Of a stretch of 64,000 bases of DNA, positions 29,016-38,633 are shown piece after piece. A program made the position numbers and the translations under genes. The DNA is from Brevibacillus dissolubilis (GTDB lineage: Bacteria > Bacillota > Bacilli > Brevibacillales > Brevibacillaceae), in the NCBI RefSeq assembly GCF_006170445.1, contig NZ_VCNA01000002.1, positions 124,001 through 188,000 of the forward strand, written 5' to 3'. How positions within the stretch are numbered: position 1 is the first letter of the stretch; every line of letters starts with the position of its first letter. Under the pieces are notes generated by a model, which saw only the letters and a program-made list of their open reading frames with translations, searched no databases and was not told the origin of the DNA.

Positions 29016-32000
29016 TTACACTGACTTTTTGTTTTCGCGTAAGGATTTGAGTACATCGATAAAACCGTCTTCTCCCACCTGCTCGGTTTCCTGTTCATGA
29101 TCAGACGTGAAAAACTCTTTCTTGATCTTATAAAGCAGCTCATAGCCGACCGGCACAATGATCAGGGTCAGCAGGGTAGACGTCGTGATCCCGCCGATGA
29201 CGACCACCGCCAAGCTCTTGGTCATCAAGGAGCCGCCTGACAGTCCAAGGCTCAATGGAATCAGGGCACCGACTGTGGCAATCGCGGTCATCATGATCGG
29301 GCGCAGACGGGTAATCCCTGCCTGAATCACGGCCTCCCGCATCTCTGCTCCTTCACTGCGGCGTTGCTGGATGTTATCCACATAGACGATCGCATTGGTC
29401 ACGACGATCCCGACCAGCATCAGGAAGCCAATCAGAGCGGTCACATCAAGCACCGAATCCGTCACGAAAATCGCCACGATTCCCCCGATAGCCGCAAGCG
29501 GCAGGGAAAGCAGGATGGCAAGCGGTGATGTCGCATTGCCGAACGTAATCAGCATCACGAGGTAGACGATGAAGATCGCAGCCGCAATCGCCAGCATCAT
29601 ATCCTGGAAGCTTTCTTGAATATCAGACGATACCCCTTCGGTGGACAGGGTTACTCCATCTGGCAGCTCGACAGCTTGAAGTGTCGCAAAAACGAAGCTG
29701 CTCGCTCCCCCTTTGTTGTCGCTGGTGATATCGGCTGTGATTTTGATGAATTGCTGTTCGTCTTTTCTCATCACCTGGGCTTGTACCTTTTCTTGGTCGA
29801 TGACGGCCAGATCGGTGAGTCGAACGGCTTGACCGCTCGGGGTCTGGATATAGATATTGTGCAGCTCTTCCAGTGAATGGGATTTGTCACCACTGATTCC
29901 GTAGAGCAGGTCATAATCTTGTTCACCCATGTTGATCTTGCCGATTCTCATATCAGAGACAAGCAGGTTCACCTCTGCGGCAATCTGTACCGGGGTGATG
30001 CCCCATTCGGCAGCCTTGTCACGGTCGACCTGTACCAGCACCTGATTTTTGATATCGTTCACGTTGTCACGCACATTGGCGAGCAACGGGCTTTGCTTCA
30101 GCTTATCCTTGATGGTCTCGCTGGCCTGCTCCAGCTTGTCAAAATCGGAGGCGTACAGGACCACCGTGAATTGATTGTTGGAGCTGCTGCTCGGTTTGGA
30201 CAACGTAAGCTTCGTCCCGAGCGGCATCAATGGTTTTAGGCTCTCTTCAAACTTCTTCAGGGTAGCATCGACGTCCACATCATTATGCAGACGGATCAGG
30301 GTCATCGATTGGTTGGTGTACTTGATATCGGCTTGGTTTTCCGACCCGATGTTGCTTTGGATGTACTCCACGCCCGCTTCTTTACCGAGCTCCTGCTCCA
30401 TTCTGGTTACGGTATCGTTCATCGTAGTAAGCGGCGTACCCGTCGGCATCTCCAATTGGGCAAAAATATACTTCACCTGAGAATCAGGCAGCATCCCTGT
30501 CTTCACATACGGAATCAAAATCATACTGCCGATGAACAGGACAAAAGCAAGCAGGGCAGCTACCGGTTTGCGCTGCAGGGACCACTCCAGCACACGCTTA
30601 TAGAGCAGTGTGATTTTTCCTGGTTCATATTCTTTGATCGTCTTGTTTTTGAGAATCGTCAGTTTGGCCATGAGTGGGACGATGGTCACAGCCACGATCA
30701 GGGAGGCGATCAGGGAGCAGACGACCGTCAAGGCGAATGGCTGGAAGATCTCTCCGATCATCCCACCGACAAATATGATAGGAAGAAACACGGCGATGGT
30801 GGTCAATGTCGAGGACGTAATGGCATGGATCATCTCAGAGGTGGCAGCGAGAATCGTGCCTTCTTTGCGCTCTTGATTGAGCTGCAGATGGCGGAAGATA
30901 TTCTCGATGACAACGATACTGTCATCCACGACCCGTCCGACAGCCACGGCCATCCCAAACAGGGTGATAATATTGAGCGTGATATCCATCCACGACATAA
31001 AAATTAAGCTGACCAGAATCGACATCGGAATGGAGATCAGGACGATCAGGGTGGCACTCAGATGGCGCAAAAACAGCCAGATGATCAGCGAAGCCATCAC
31101 GGCACCGAGCAGACCTTCCTTGACCATACCGTTGATCGAGCTTTTGATGTCAATCGAGGTATCATAGATCGTGTCAAACTGAAGATCCGGATACTGCTTT
31201 TGCAGCTCGGCGATCTTTTCGTTGATCAGATCACCCGTCTCAACGGAGTTGGCCTCTTTGGTCTTATAGATGTTGATGGTGACACCTGTTCTTTCATTGA
31301 AACGGCTGATGGAATTGGCTTCATGGTCGAATTGGATCTCGGCCAGATCACCCAGTCTTATGTAAGAGAGGCCACTGCCGGATTCACCCTGCAAAAAGAT
31401 CTTGGTATCCTTGATCTTCTCCAGGTCGGTATACCGGCTGACCACGCGCACGATCTGCTCCTCTCCATTTTCCGAGAGAATCCCGACAGGCACGGCCACA
31501 TGGTTATCGATCAGCTGTTGCTTCAACTGCAATGGAGAAATGCCGTAATATTGCATCTCGTCCATCTTCGGCAGGATTTTGACCTGTTTGGTCTCTCCCC
31601 CGACGGTACTTACTTTTTCGATTCCTTCGATTTCTTTGATATCTTTGATGATGGTTTCATTCAGATCGTAGTTGAACTTGTCCACATCAGCGAGTGGATT
31701 CTTCGGTGAGACAAACAGATAATAGACAGGCTGATTGCTGAAGCCCTGAATCGTGACTTTGGGTCTGTTGGCGGTAGACGGCAAGGAGACATTGCCTGCC
31801 AGACGCTCTACCTCATCGCGTTTTTCCTGCAGGTCGACTCCTGCCTCCAGATACAGCATCAGAGAGGAGCTGTTATCACTGGAAAACGACTCGATGGCTT
31901 TCACGTCGGAGACCTGTGCCAATTCTCTCTCCAAGGGCTTGGTGATATCATCAACGACATCACTGGTGGCTGAGTTGGGGTAGGCTGTGTTCACAATCAG

Positions 32001-32135
32001 AACAGGAAAGGAGACATCGGGCATATTCTCTATCTTGAGGGATAGGGTTGCCACGATGCCTCCGAATACAAGTAAGATTGAGATAATAATGACAGCCATG
32101 GAGTTTTTCAATGAGAAATCTGTGATCCTTCGCAA
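29016..32135 (-). CDS. RND (AcrB/SwrC-type) multidrug or lipopeptide exporter
   Basis: A 1,039-residue proton-driven RND pump with the typical repeated layout: a helix near the N-terminus, a large external loop, a helix bundle, and the same again. The TM4 proton-relay motif reads GRVVDDSIVVIENI. It is closest in type to Bacillus SwrC (YerP), which gives self-resistance to surfactin, though the resemblance is judged by eye. The start is a TTG at 32135 with AGGTGATG upstream; the N-terminus MRRITDFSLKN fits the family. First gene of the operon with adaptor, thioesterase and aldo/keto reductase, which makes export of the NRPS product likely. A palindromic operator candidate lies 30-47 bp upstream. 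Confidence 0.93.
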   Translation of the reverse strand: MRRITDFSLKNSMAVIIISILLVFGGIVATLSLKIENMPDVSFPVLIVNTAYPNSATSDVVDDITKPLERELAQVSDVKAIESFSSDNSSSLMLYLEAGVDLQEKRDEVERLAGNVSLPSTANRPKVTIQGFSNQPVYYLFVSPKNPLADVDKFNYDLNETIIKDIKEIEGIEKVSTVGGETKQVKILPKMDEMQYYGISPLQLKQQLIDNHVAVPVGILSENGEEQIVRVVSRYTDLEKIKDTKIFLQGESGSGLSYIRLGDLAEIQFDHEANSISRFNERTGVTINIYKTKEANSVETGDLINEKIAELQKQYPDLQFDTIYDTSIDIKSSINGMVKEGLLGAVMASLIIWLFLRHLSATLIVLISIPMSILVSLIFMSWMDITLNIITLFGMAVAVGRVVDDSIVVIENIFRHLQLNQERKEGTILAATSEMIHAITSSTLTTIAVFLPIIFVGGMIGEIFQPFALTVVCSLIASLIVAVTIVPLMAKLTILKNKTIKEYEPGKITLLYKRVLEWSLQRKPVAALLAFVLFIGSMILIPYVKTGMLPDSQVKYIFAQLEMPTGTPLTTMNDTVTRMEQELGKEAGVEYIQSNIGSENQADIKYTNQSMTLIRLHNDVDVDATLKKFEESLKPLMPLGTKLTLSKPSSSSNNQFTVVLYASDFDKLEQASETIKDKLKQSPLLANVRDNVNDIKNQVLVQVDRDKAAEWGITPVQIAAEVNLLVSDMRIGKINMGEQDYDLLYGISGDKSHSLEELHNIYIQTPSGQAVRLTDLAVIDQEKVQAQVMRKDEQQFIKITADITSDNKGGASSFVFATLQAVELPDGVTLSTEGVSSDIQESFQDMMLAIAAAIFIVYLVMLITFGNATSPLAILLSLPLAAIGGIVAIFVTDSVLDVTALIGFLMLVGIVVTNAIVYVDNIQQRRSEGAEMREAVIQAGITRLRPIMMTAIATVGALIPLSLGLSGGSLMTKSLAVVVIGGITTSTLLTLIIVPVGYELLYKIKKEFFTSDHEQETEQVGEDGFIDVLKSLRENKKSV

Positions 32136-32164
32136 AAATCATCACCTACACTACTATGTATTTT

Positions 32165-32182
32165 TAATAGTTGAAACTAATA
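32165..32182. promoter_or_regulatory. Palindromic operator candidate upstream of the RND operon
   Basis: TAATAGTTGAAACTAATA is an 18-bp inverted repeat (8-bp arms around GA, one mismatch). It lies between the promoters and the TTG start, where a TetR/MarR-type repressor would block transcription. No regulator gene is adjacent. Confidence 0.45.
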
Positions 32183-32189
32183 GCTCACT

Positions 32190-32256
32190 TTTTTATATTA
32201 ATCTCTATTATATGTCAATTATAATTAATTTTAGCTTACACTTATATGTTTTTCAA
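32190..32256 (-). promoter_or_regulatory. Promoter region of the RND-adaptor-thioesterase-reductase operon
   Basis: On the minus strand TTGAAA (32256-32251) and TAAAAT (32233-32228) are 17 bp apart. A second possibility is TTGACA (32218-32213) with TATAAA (15 bp spacing) or TAAAAA (17 bp). With the second, the palindrome at 32165-32182 would lie just after the start of transcription. The surrounding 32136-32370 is AT-rich and holds no gene. Confidence 0.5.
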
Positions 32257-32375
32257 GTAAATATAAACCATATTTTTGATGCTCTCACTTTTGTTTTAGA
32301 TGAATGGTAAAGGAAACAGCTTTTTGTAAAAAACGAACGAACTGTTACTGTTGTGACCAGCTGTGCTGTAGGGTA

Positions 32376-32413
32376 AATAAAAAGTGTAAACCCGGCTCAT
32401 CAGGATTTACACA
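32376..32413 (-). terminator. Terminator after the potassium channel gene
   Basis: On the minus strand GTGTAAATCC pairs with GGGTTTACAC over a 9-nt loop, followed by TTTTTATTT. It lies about 30 bp past the stop of the channel gene. Confidence 0.8.
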
Positions 32414-32444
32414 CGAGTACGACTCTATGCTGTTGCCCCCTGCT

Positions 32445-33500
32445 TTAATGCAATGGATTGGACGTAATCTGGGAATACGTCTCTTTGTTGCAGATGACAT
32501 ACAGTTGGGCATCATCGGGAATCGGATCATTCAGCTTATGATTGATATGCAGGTCTCCCCTGTCGGCTACGAGTGTGGCGCCTTGATCCAGCAGGTCGAT
32601 GAAGGCATCCCGGTAGGTGATCCACTCCCGTTTTTTCGCCACCTCATACATCCCTTCCTCAAACTGTCTGCTCATCAGCTCCGAGTACATCCGGGTCACT
32701 CCGTGGGAATAGATCGAGCGGACGGCGGCATGTGAGATCATCTCTTGGGTCGGGATGAATTCATCCACCTTGACATGCTTGAACAGCCGGATATGCTCTT
32801 GATTGATGACCTCGACGGTGACATGGATCGGGGTCTTCATTTTTTCTTCGATGGATGTGATCGCGGTGGCAATCAGCAGGGTTTTGCCGTCGACTAGCAG
32901 AGGGTCCTTCATCGCATAGCGCTCCTGGGTCAATTCATCGGCAAACACGATGACCCCTTTGGCTTTTGGCAGGTTGGCCCGGAGTAAGGTCGCCTCATCT
33001 GTCGCGTCACCCCGGACATAGAAAAGGCGTTCCTCGTCGATCGGAGATTTTTCCAGCTGATCAATGATCACGATTTCGGTCGTCTTATCCGACTTGATGA
33101 TTTCCTCCACCGCCAGCCTCGTCTTCTCCCCCCAGCCGATCATGATGATATGGTTTGTTCCGGTATATTTCATCTGTCCGCCCACCCTCCGTTTTTCAAT
33201 GTGGGATACTGAATCAATCACTTTCCCGATAAACACGCTGACAAGTCCGATCCCGGTGATGTAGAGGCCAATCGTAAATGCCTTGCCTGCATCTGTCACA
33301 GGGGAATAATCACCAAAGCCGACGGTAGCAAGGGTAGTCAGTACCCAATAGATCGAGGTTAAGTAGGATTCGAAGGTCTGCGGTTCCAACCAATATGCGA
33401 TGTAGCTGGCGCTCAAGACATAGAACAGGACAAACGGGATGAAAATCCTACCCCGCAGCTTGATCAGATAGTACAGAAATCTCGTGAACATCATCCACAT
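32445..33500 (-). CDS. Potassium channel with TrkA-N (RCK) regulatory domain
   Basis: A 351-residue two-helix K+ channel. The pore region TLATVGFGDYSP carries the selectivity filter TVGFGD between two membrane helices (about residues 15-95). The cytoplasmic part starts with a Rossmann RCK/TrkA-N domain (HIIMIGWGEKTR) that senses ligand or nucleotide, followed by a TrkA-C-like region. It resembles Bacillus YugO and archaeal MthK in layout. The ATG at 33500 has a GGGGGGAG site just upstream; an in-frame ATG 32 codons earlier adds an unconserved tail. A K+ channel next to a possible producer of a monovalent-cation channel peptide is suggestive, but no direct link can be shown. Confidence 0.9.
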   Translation of the reverse strand: MWMMFTRFLYYLIKLRGRIFIPFVLFYVLSASYIAYWLEPQTFESYLTSIYWVLTTLATVGFGDYSPVTDAGKAFTIGLYITGIGLVSVFIGKVIDSVSHIEKRRVGGQMKYTGTNHIIMIGWGEKTRLAVEEIIKSDKTTEIVIIDQLEKSPIDEERLFYVRGDATDEATLLRANLPKAKGVIVFADELTQERYAMKDPLLVDGKTLLIATAITSIEEKMKTPIHVTVEVINQEHIRLFKHVKVDEFIPTQEMISHAAVRSIYSHGVTRMYSELMSRQFEEGMYEVAKKREWITYRDAFIDLLDQGATLVADRGDLHINHKLNDPIPDDAQLYVICNKETYSQITSNPLH

Positions 33501-33608
33501 GGGACTCCCCCCGCACATGTGACTTAGCCTGTTGGCCTGATCATCAGGTACGATTAGATTTCCCCCATTTTCCAGTTTGCATGTGGAATCTGGCAAAGTA
33601 ATGCTGGA

Positions 33609-34883
33609 TCAACAGCTTTGTTCACCGATGCACTCCATGATGGCGGTACGCAGGATGTCACAGCCTTTTTCCAGCTGGTCGAAGCCAATCGTCAGCCGTG
33701 GCATCAGCTTGATCACCGTATACTTGCGTCCCACACAGACAATCACCAAGCCCAGCTCATTACAGCGGGCCGTGATCGATTGGGCGAGCGGCCCGGCATC
33801 CTCCCCAAAGCGCGACAGATCAATGCCCCAGATCAGTCCCTTGCCACGGACTTGGATGCAGGGGTGCAGAGGGGCGATCCACTCTGTCAGATATCGGGAG
33901 ACGAACTGGCCCTTGGCCTTGACCTCTGTGTCGAGTTCCAGTTCATCCCGATATTTGAGCGCCGCGATCGCCCCGGCGAATGCGAGATGGTGAGCCCGGT
34001 AGATCGCGCCCGGTTGGACGGCCTGTGAGACATCCAGCTCTGATTTGACCAGCAAAAGCGACATCGGCTGCCCATACCCGCCGATCGAATGAGACAGCAC
34101 CACCATATCCGGCACGATCGCCGCCTCCTCAAACGAGAAAAAAGCACCCGTACGCCCACAGCCCACATAGGAATCGTCACAGATCAACAGGATATCGTGC
34201 CGGTCACACAGCTCACGCAGCCGCCACAGCCACTCGGCAGGTGCGAGATGGATTCCGCCCTCTGTCTGGATCGTCTCGACAATCACTGCAGCAGGCTTGT
34301 CCACGCCTGAATATACGTCGCCGAGCATCTGCTCCATATACGCGATCGTATCCCACGGAAAATCGGTCGGATACGGCATGAACGTCACATTCGCAGGCTG
34401 TCCCCCTGCCGCCTGCCTACGCTCGCGATGAGCCGTGACAGCCAGACTCCCCTGTGACAGCCCGTGAAATCCGCCGGTGAAAGCAAAAATCCCGTCACGT
34501 TTTTTGATTTTTCTGGATATTCCTAGCGCATCTTCTACAGCACTGCTTCCGGTTGGCCCGCAGATCATCACTTGGTAGTCCAGGCTTTTGGCTTGCAGGA
34601 TGGATGTATGAAAGGTGTGGAGGAACTCATCCTTGGCCACCGTGTAGAGATCCCGGCCGTGACCGATTCCGTTTTTCATGAGGTAGGCCATGATTTCTTT
34701 TTGGATGAATGGGTTGCTCTGTCCGTAATTGAGCGCTCCTGTCCCCGCAGCGAAGTTGAGGTATTCACGCTCCATCGTCGGTTTGGCCGCTTTTCCACTT
34801 GGGATCAGGTCGGGGAACGGACTGGGCCGTGGCGGGGCATTGGAATCTGCCTGATCGGACAGAGAAGTGGTTATGTTTCTCAT
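33609..34883 (-). CDS. EctB-like class III aminotransferase-fold protein with catalytic Lys replaced by His
   Basis: A 424-residue protein of the class III PLP aminotransferase family, closest by eye to diaminobutyrate-2-oxoglutarate transaminase (EctB, about 425 residues). The PLP phosphate motif GPTGSSAVEDAL, the GGFHG motif and the cofactor Asp in ICDDSYVGCGRTG (Asp236) are present. The Schiff-base Lys, normally in LSKSIxGYGxPMS, is His265 (LSHSIGGYGQPMS; codon CAT at 34089-34091), and the usual Gln after the Asp pair is Tyr239. Ordinary transamination is therefore unlikely. Lys-to-His precedent exists in the PLP sugar dehydratases ColD and E1 of a different aminotransferase class. The ATG has AAGGAAGG upstream. 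Neighbours (channel, MATE exporter) do not define a pathway. Confidence 0.85.
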   Translation of the reverse strand: MRNITTSLSDQADSNAPPRPSPFPDLIPSGKAAKPTMEREYLNFAAGTGALNYGQSNPFIQKEIMAYLMKNGIGHGRDLYTVAKDEFLHTFHTSILQAKSLDYQVMICGPTGSSAVEDALGISRKIKKRDGIFAFTGGFHGLSQGSLAVTAHRERRQAAGGQPANVTFMPYPTDFPWDTIAYMEQMLGDVYSGVDKPAAVIVETIQTEGGIHLAPAEWLWRLRELCDRHDILLICDDSYVGCGRTGAFFSFEEAAIVPDMVVLSHSIGGYGQPMSLLLVKSELDVSQAVQPGAIYRAHHLAFAGAIAALKYRDELELDTEVKAKGQFVSRYLTEWIAPLHPCIQVRGKGLIWGIDLSRFGEDAGPLAQSITARCNELGLVIVCVGRKYTVIKLMPRLTIGFDQLEKGCDILRTAIMECIGEQSC

Positions 34884-35024
34884 TGTGATCCTTCCTTTTT
34901 ATCAGTTAGGTTAGGAATGGTTAAATAAGGTAAAATGGCATATGTATGTTTATCATATATATCTTAAATCCTATACTATTAATTTATAGTAAAAAATACA
35001 AGTTAATTTTGTTACGAATTTACC

Positions 35025-35072
35025 AAAAACAGCCGACAGGCCCGCTCTGTACGAGGGACTTATCGGCTGTTT
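35025..35072 (-). terminator. Terminator after the MATE gene
   Basis: On the minus strand AACAGCCGA pairs with TCGGCTGTT followed by a T-run, about 50 bp after the MATE stop. Confidence 0.75.
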
Positions 35073-35118
35073 CGCTTGCTGTTCCTTGGGACTGCCCGAC
35101 GAGACGATGCGACAGTCC

Positions 35119-36537
35119 TTATTCAATGAGACGCGTGATTTTCTTCTTCTGCCAGGACAAGCGGTAGTAGGCATATTGCATGATCAGGTTGGCGATGAAA
35201 GCGGCGGGATATCCAAACCAGATCCCTTTTAGACCCAGATCCGTGAAGCTGGACAGATAATAGGCCACAGGGACCTCCACCACCCAGATCGACAGAACGC
35301 TGAACACCGTCGGCCACAGCACGGTTCCACTGGCCCGCATGGTAGCGCCGATGATCATCGAATGCCCAAAGATCATGTAGCTCCACAGGGCAATATGCAG
35401 CAGCTCCAATGCGGTATCTAGGGTCACGTGATTCGTCAGGAATAGGGAAAGGATCTGCCGGGCGAACACATAGACCAGGGTAATCAATACACCACTGATC
35501 ACATAGTTAAGCACCACACCTGCCCGGACCACCTGCTTGAGCCGGTCAAAGCGCTTGGCCCCAATCGACTGTGCGGCAAAGACAGAGACCGCAATGCCTA
35601 AGCTCATAGCCGGCATCGCTACATAGCTCACGACCTGATTGACCGCCCCATAGGCTGCGGTTGCATCAGAGCCGTACACATTGACAAAGGTGATGACAGC
35701 AATCCCCGCCAGCGAGCTGAGAATCATGTTGATACTCGCCGGAATCGCCAGACGAAGCAACAGCTTCAAGAGATCCCAATCCATCCGCAGGTTCTTGCGG
35801 ACAGTGGCGTCGAACTTGAGCGGATGATTCGTTTTGTGCAGATAAACCAGTGTAAGGATGAAGGTCACGACGGTAGAGATCACGTTGGCATAAGCAGAGC
35901 CGTTCACCCCTAATTCCGGGAGACCCAGCCAGCCAAAAATCAACACAGGCAGCAACGCGATATTCAGCGTCGTGCTGACGATCAGAGAGTAAAACGGTGT
36001 CTTCGAGTCACCGATCCCCCGCATGAACGTCGTATAGGCAATGTATAAAAACAGGATCGGCATCGCCCAGAACAGGATACGTGCATAATGAACACTTACC
36101 TCAAGGATATTATCAGGTGTTCCAATCAGCCTCATAATATCCCACGTAAAAATACCGCCAATCAACGACAGCACGACTCCGAGAATAAACGTAAAGGTCA
36201 GGGTCGTACCGACAATCGCTTTGACACGTTCTTGATTCTGTGCACCGTGGGCCTGACCGATCAGGATCGAACTGCCCGATCCCACCCCGATGGTGAAGGA
36301 GATCAAGAGAAAGAACAACGGGAAAAAGGACGAAATGGCAGCCAATGCGTCTACCCCGATCCACCGTCCTACCACTACGCTTCCGACAAATTGACCAATC
36401 GATTGCAGGGCATTACTGAGAATGAGGGGGATCAGGAAGACAAGCATCATCCGCCAGACCGGTTTTTCAGCTGCTGCCATCCCCTGCATCTGCTTCTCTT
36501 CTTGTTTGAACTGCTGTGACGACTCCACTTTGATCAT
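35119..36537 (-). CDS. MATE family multidrug efflux protein
   Basis: A 472-residue MATE (MatE) transporter with about twelve membrane helices in two related halves (first half around LIPLILSNALQSIGQFVGS and IGVGSGSSILIGQAHGA; second half around LLLRLAIPASINMILSSLAG and GIAVSVFAAQSIGAKR). It uses a Na+ or H+ gradient to export drugs or metabolites. The N-terminal 25 residues are polar and Gln-rich; an in-frame ATG at about codon 17 is an alternative start. AAAGGAG lies close to the chosen ATG. It is a single-gene unit with its own terminator. Confidence 0.92.
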   Translation of the reverse strand: MIKVESSQQFKQEEKQMQGMAAAEKPVWRMMLVFLIPLILSNALQSIGQFVGSVVVGRWIGVDALAAISSFFPLFFLLISFTIGVGSGSSILIGQAHGAQNQERVKAIVGTTLTFTFILGVVLSLIGGIFTWDIMRLIGTPDNILEVSVHYARILFWAMPILFLYIAYTTFMRGIGDSKTPFYSLIVSTTLNIALLPVLIFGWLGLPELGVNGSAYANVISTVVTFILTLVYLHKTNHPLKFDATVRKNLRMDWDLLKLLLRLAIPASINMILSSLAGIAVITFVNVYGSDATAAYGAVNQVVSYVAMPAMSLGIAVSVFAAQSIGAKRFDRLKQVVRAGVVLNYVISGVLITLVYVFARQILSLFLTNHVTLDTALELLHIALWSYMIFGHSMIIGATMRASGTVLWPTVFSVLSIWVVEVPVAYYLSSFTDLGLKGIWFGYPAAFIANLIMQYAYYRLSWQKKKITRLIE

Positions 36538-36668
36538 TTCTCCTTTTCACATAAACACAAATTAATATCGTTTGGTTTATTTTTAAACATATTACACTCT
36601 TGTTTGTTTTTCTTCAAGTCCTTTTTGTACATTCATCTCTAAAATAGGTATGGATTGGGATGAGCACG

Positions 36669-36698
36669 AAAAGAGATGTTGACGAGGACATCTCTTTT
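36669..36698 (-). terminator. Terminator after the DUF4157 pair
   Basis: AAAAGAGATGT pairs with ACATCTCTTTT around a short loop; T-runs occur on both sides. It lies about 20 bp beyond the stop of the 635-residue protein. Confidence 0.85.
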
Positions 36699-36715
36699 AC
36701 GCAAGCACTCATTTG

Positions 36716-38623
36716 TTACGGAAGCATTTGGGAATTCGCGCCGAGGGCTTTTACCATCTCGGCGATTTCCCTGTAGAAACCGAGGTCACCTGTTACCATG
36801 TAATAATCGTTGTAGTCTTCGGATGGGACTTTAGGATCTGTCAGTTGTGTTGCTAGCTGTGCCAGACTGGCGGTGACAATCGTTGTTCCTAGACCGGGCA
36901 CGGCCTGATTCAGCCCCTCTCTGATCTCGTTGACCGCCTGCTCAAACTTAAAGCTTGCGTCTACTTGATACTTCGCACTTTTCTTGGCACCTGTAGCCAG
37001 TTGATCATACCGTTCGGGTTTGATTCGGAAGTGAATGTTACTGGAATTACTATATCCGAGAGGCATGAGATGATCTGCGTTAAGCCTTGTTTTAAATTCC
37101 TTGGCAATTTCGTCATTGGCTCCTGCACTGTAGTCTTGATTGACCCAGCCGTATACTTTGTCTAAGCCCCCCTCCTTCGTTATGTAGTGATCATGAAATT
37201 GATCCCAATGGTCACTCCCATTGATCTTCAAGAGATTAGCCGTACTTGAACCAGCTTCTCGGTACGCCTGATAGTTGACCGCTTGTAAAAACCGTAAGTT
37301 ATCCTTGAAATCTTTCATGTTATACTGCCTGGAATTCAGATACATTTTCAGAATATCCGTATTGATGGTGATATGAGTCTCTGCTTTGTTGTTCTGATTG
37401 ATGGTGAGATGAAAAATGGTCAAGTTGTTGATCGCATGGCTTTGTTCGGCGTTGCCAGTGACGACCGTCAAGCTTCGTTTATAGTTCTCCTCCCAGGCAC
37501 TGTTTCGTAATTGATCAAATCTTGTTTTGAGATCAGACCGTTTCTGATTTTGTTCTTCGGAACTTGGTGCGGGCTTTTGTTCTGTTTTCAGTTGCTTCTC
37601 CCACTTATTCATTTCAAAGTCAAGAACCCTTGTCTCTCCCACAGATGAAAGATTCGGCCTAAAGTTCTCATGGGCAGCATTGACGATGGCTTTGTTGTCG
37701 AAACAGTACCCGTTCCTCACCTCGTTTGGGGGAATCTCGATCTTCGGTGTTCCTTCATCCTCAGCGTTATACTTCGTCAGAGTGATTCCGTCGTCACCCA
37801 CATTGGACACCCAGTAGATGGTTTCCCCCTTCTTTTTTTTGAGTTTGATCATGTCGCCTTTGGTCACAGGAATCCACTTGACGATGTCACCCTTCTCCTC
37901 CAGAGAGGTTCCTAATTGTTTGGTTGATTCCGTTTCAGTGTTGGGGGTGACTTTGTATCCGAGCATTCGCTGGATCACGGGTGTGGTGGTTACTGCCTGT
38001 GGCGAGGCTGTGGATGCTCTCTTTTGTTGGATTGGAGACTCTGGTGGTTCGCTGATCGACGCCGCCTTTGCCCCCATCTGGTCGGCCTCTTGCTCCAGGG
38101 CCGGGTTGTCATTAATCGGCAGGCCTTTATGCTCCAGCGTCGGCTTCACGCGTCCTTGGCGCTGTTGGATGACATGTGCGAGCTCGTGCCCAAGCAGGCT
38201 TTGACCGGCGGGGCTGTCGGGGTTGTATTGACCGGGAGCGAAGTGGATGTCATTGCCTTGGGTATACGCAAGTGCCCCGAGTTCTCCTGCTCTTCCGGAG
38301 TGGCGGTGGATGTTGACATCGGCAAAATTGTGCCCGAAGACCCCCTCCATCTTCGACTGCACGTAAAGCGGCATCTTGTTGGCTGCAGTCGGGGGCAGAC
38401 TGGATGGTGGCTGGGACTTCATCAATTGGGCCGTAGCCTTGTTCCCGATGGTTTTCTGCATCTGCATGACCATCTGGGGCGTCATCTGTTCCGGTGAAGA
38501 AGCCAAGGCGCGCTGGGTCAATCCGCTTGCAGCTGAAGCTTGGCTGCTGCTCTCGACGTCATGCTTGGTCATGGGAAGGCTCTCACTGGAGGACTTTTTT
38601 TGAAAAGCAGAATCTTTTGACAT
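36716..38623 (-). CDS. DUF4157 (eCIS core domain) protein with unknown C-terminal region
   Basis: A 635-residue protein. Residues 1-90 are polar and disordered-looking with the short motif [14 protein letters not shown]. Residues about 90-190 are the DUF4157/eCIS core domain, with a zinc-type HELAH at 146-150 and later EQEADQMG. This domain is common in proteins encoded with, or loaded into, extracellular contractile injection systems. The region after 220 (with a Lys-rich stretch near 260 and a long Asn/Asp-rich part) resembles no family I recognise and could be an effector domain. The ATG lies 10 bp after the stop of the larger DUF4157 gene, with AGGGGAG between, so the pair is coupled. No sheath, tube or baseplate genes are visible in the window. 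Confidence 0.8.
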   Translation of the reverse strand: MSKDSAFQKKSSSESLPMTKHDVESSSQASAASGLTQRALASSPEQMTPQMVMQMQKTIGNKATAQLMKSQPPSSLPPTAANKMPLYVQSKMEGVFGHNFADVNIHRHSGRAGELGALAYTQGNDIHFAPGQYNPDSPAGQSLLGHELAHVIQQRQGRVKPTLEHKGLPINDNPALEQEADQMGAKAASISEPPESPIQQKRASTASPQAVTTTPVIQRMLGYKVTPNTETESTKQLGTSLEEKGDIVKWIPVTKGDMIKLKKKKGETIYWVSNVGDDGITLTKYNAEDEGTPKIEIPPNEVRNGYCFDNKAIVNAAHENFRPNLSSVGETRVLDFEMNKWEKQLKTEQKPAPSSEEQNQKRSDLKTRFDQLRNSAWEENYKRSLTVVTGNAEQSHAINNLTIFHLTINQNNKAETHITINTDILKMYLNSRQYNMKDFKDNLRFLQAVNYQAYREAGSSTANLLKINGSDHWDQFHDHYITKEGGLDKVYGWVNQDYSAGANDEIAKEFKTRLNADHLMPLGYSNSSNIHFRIKPERYDQLATGAKKSAKYQVDASFKFEQAVNEIREGLNQAVPGLGTTIVTASLAQLATQLTDPKVPSEDYNDYYMVTGDLGFYREIAEMVKALGANSQMLP

Positions 38624-38633
38624 GTAATCTCCC

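Noticed and set aside
32445-33596. Longer N-terminus for the potassium channel
   Set aside because: The extra 32 residues are polar and unlike channel N-termini; the ATG at 33500 has its own ribosome site.
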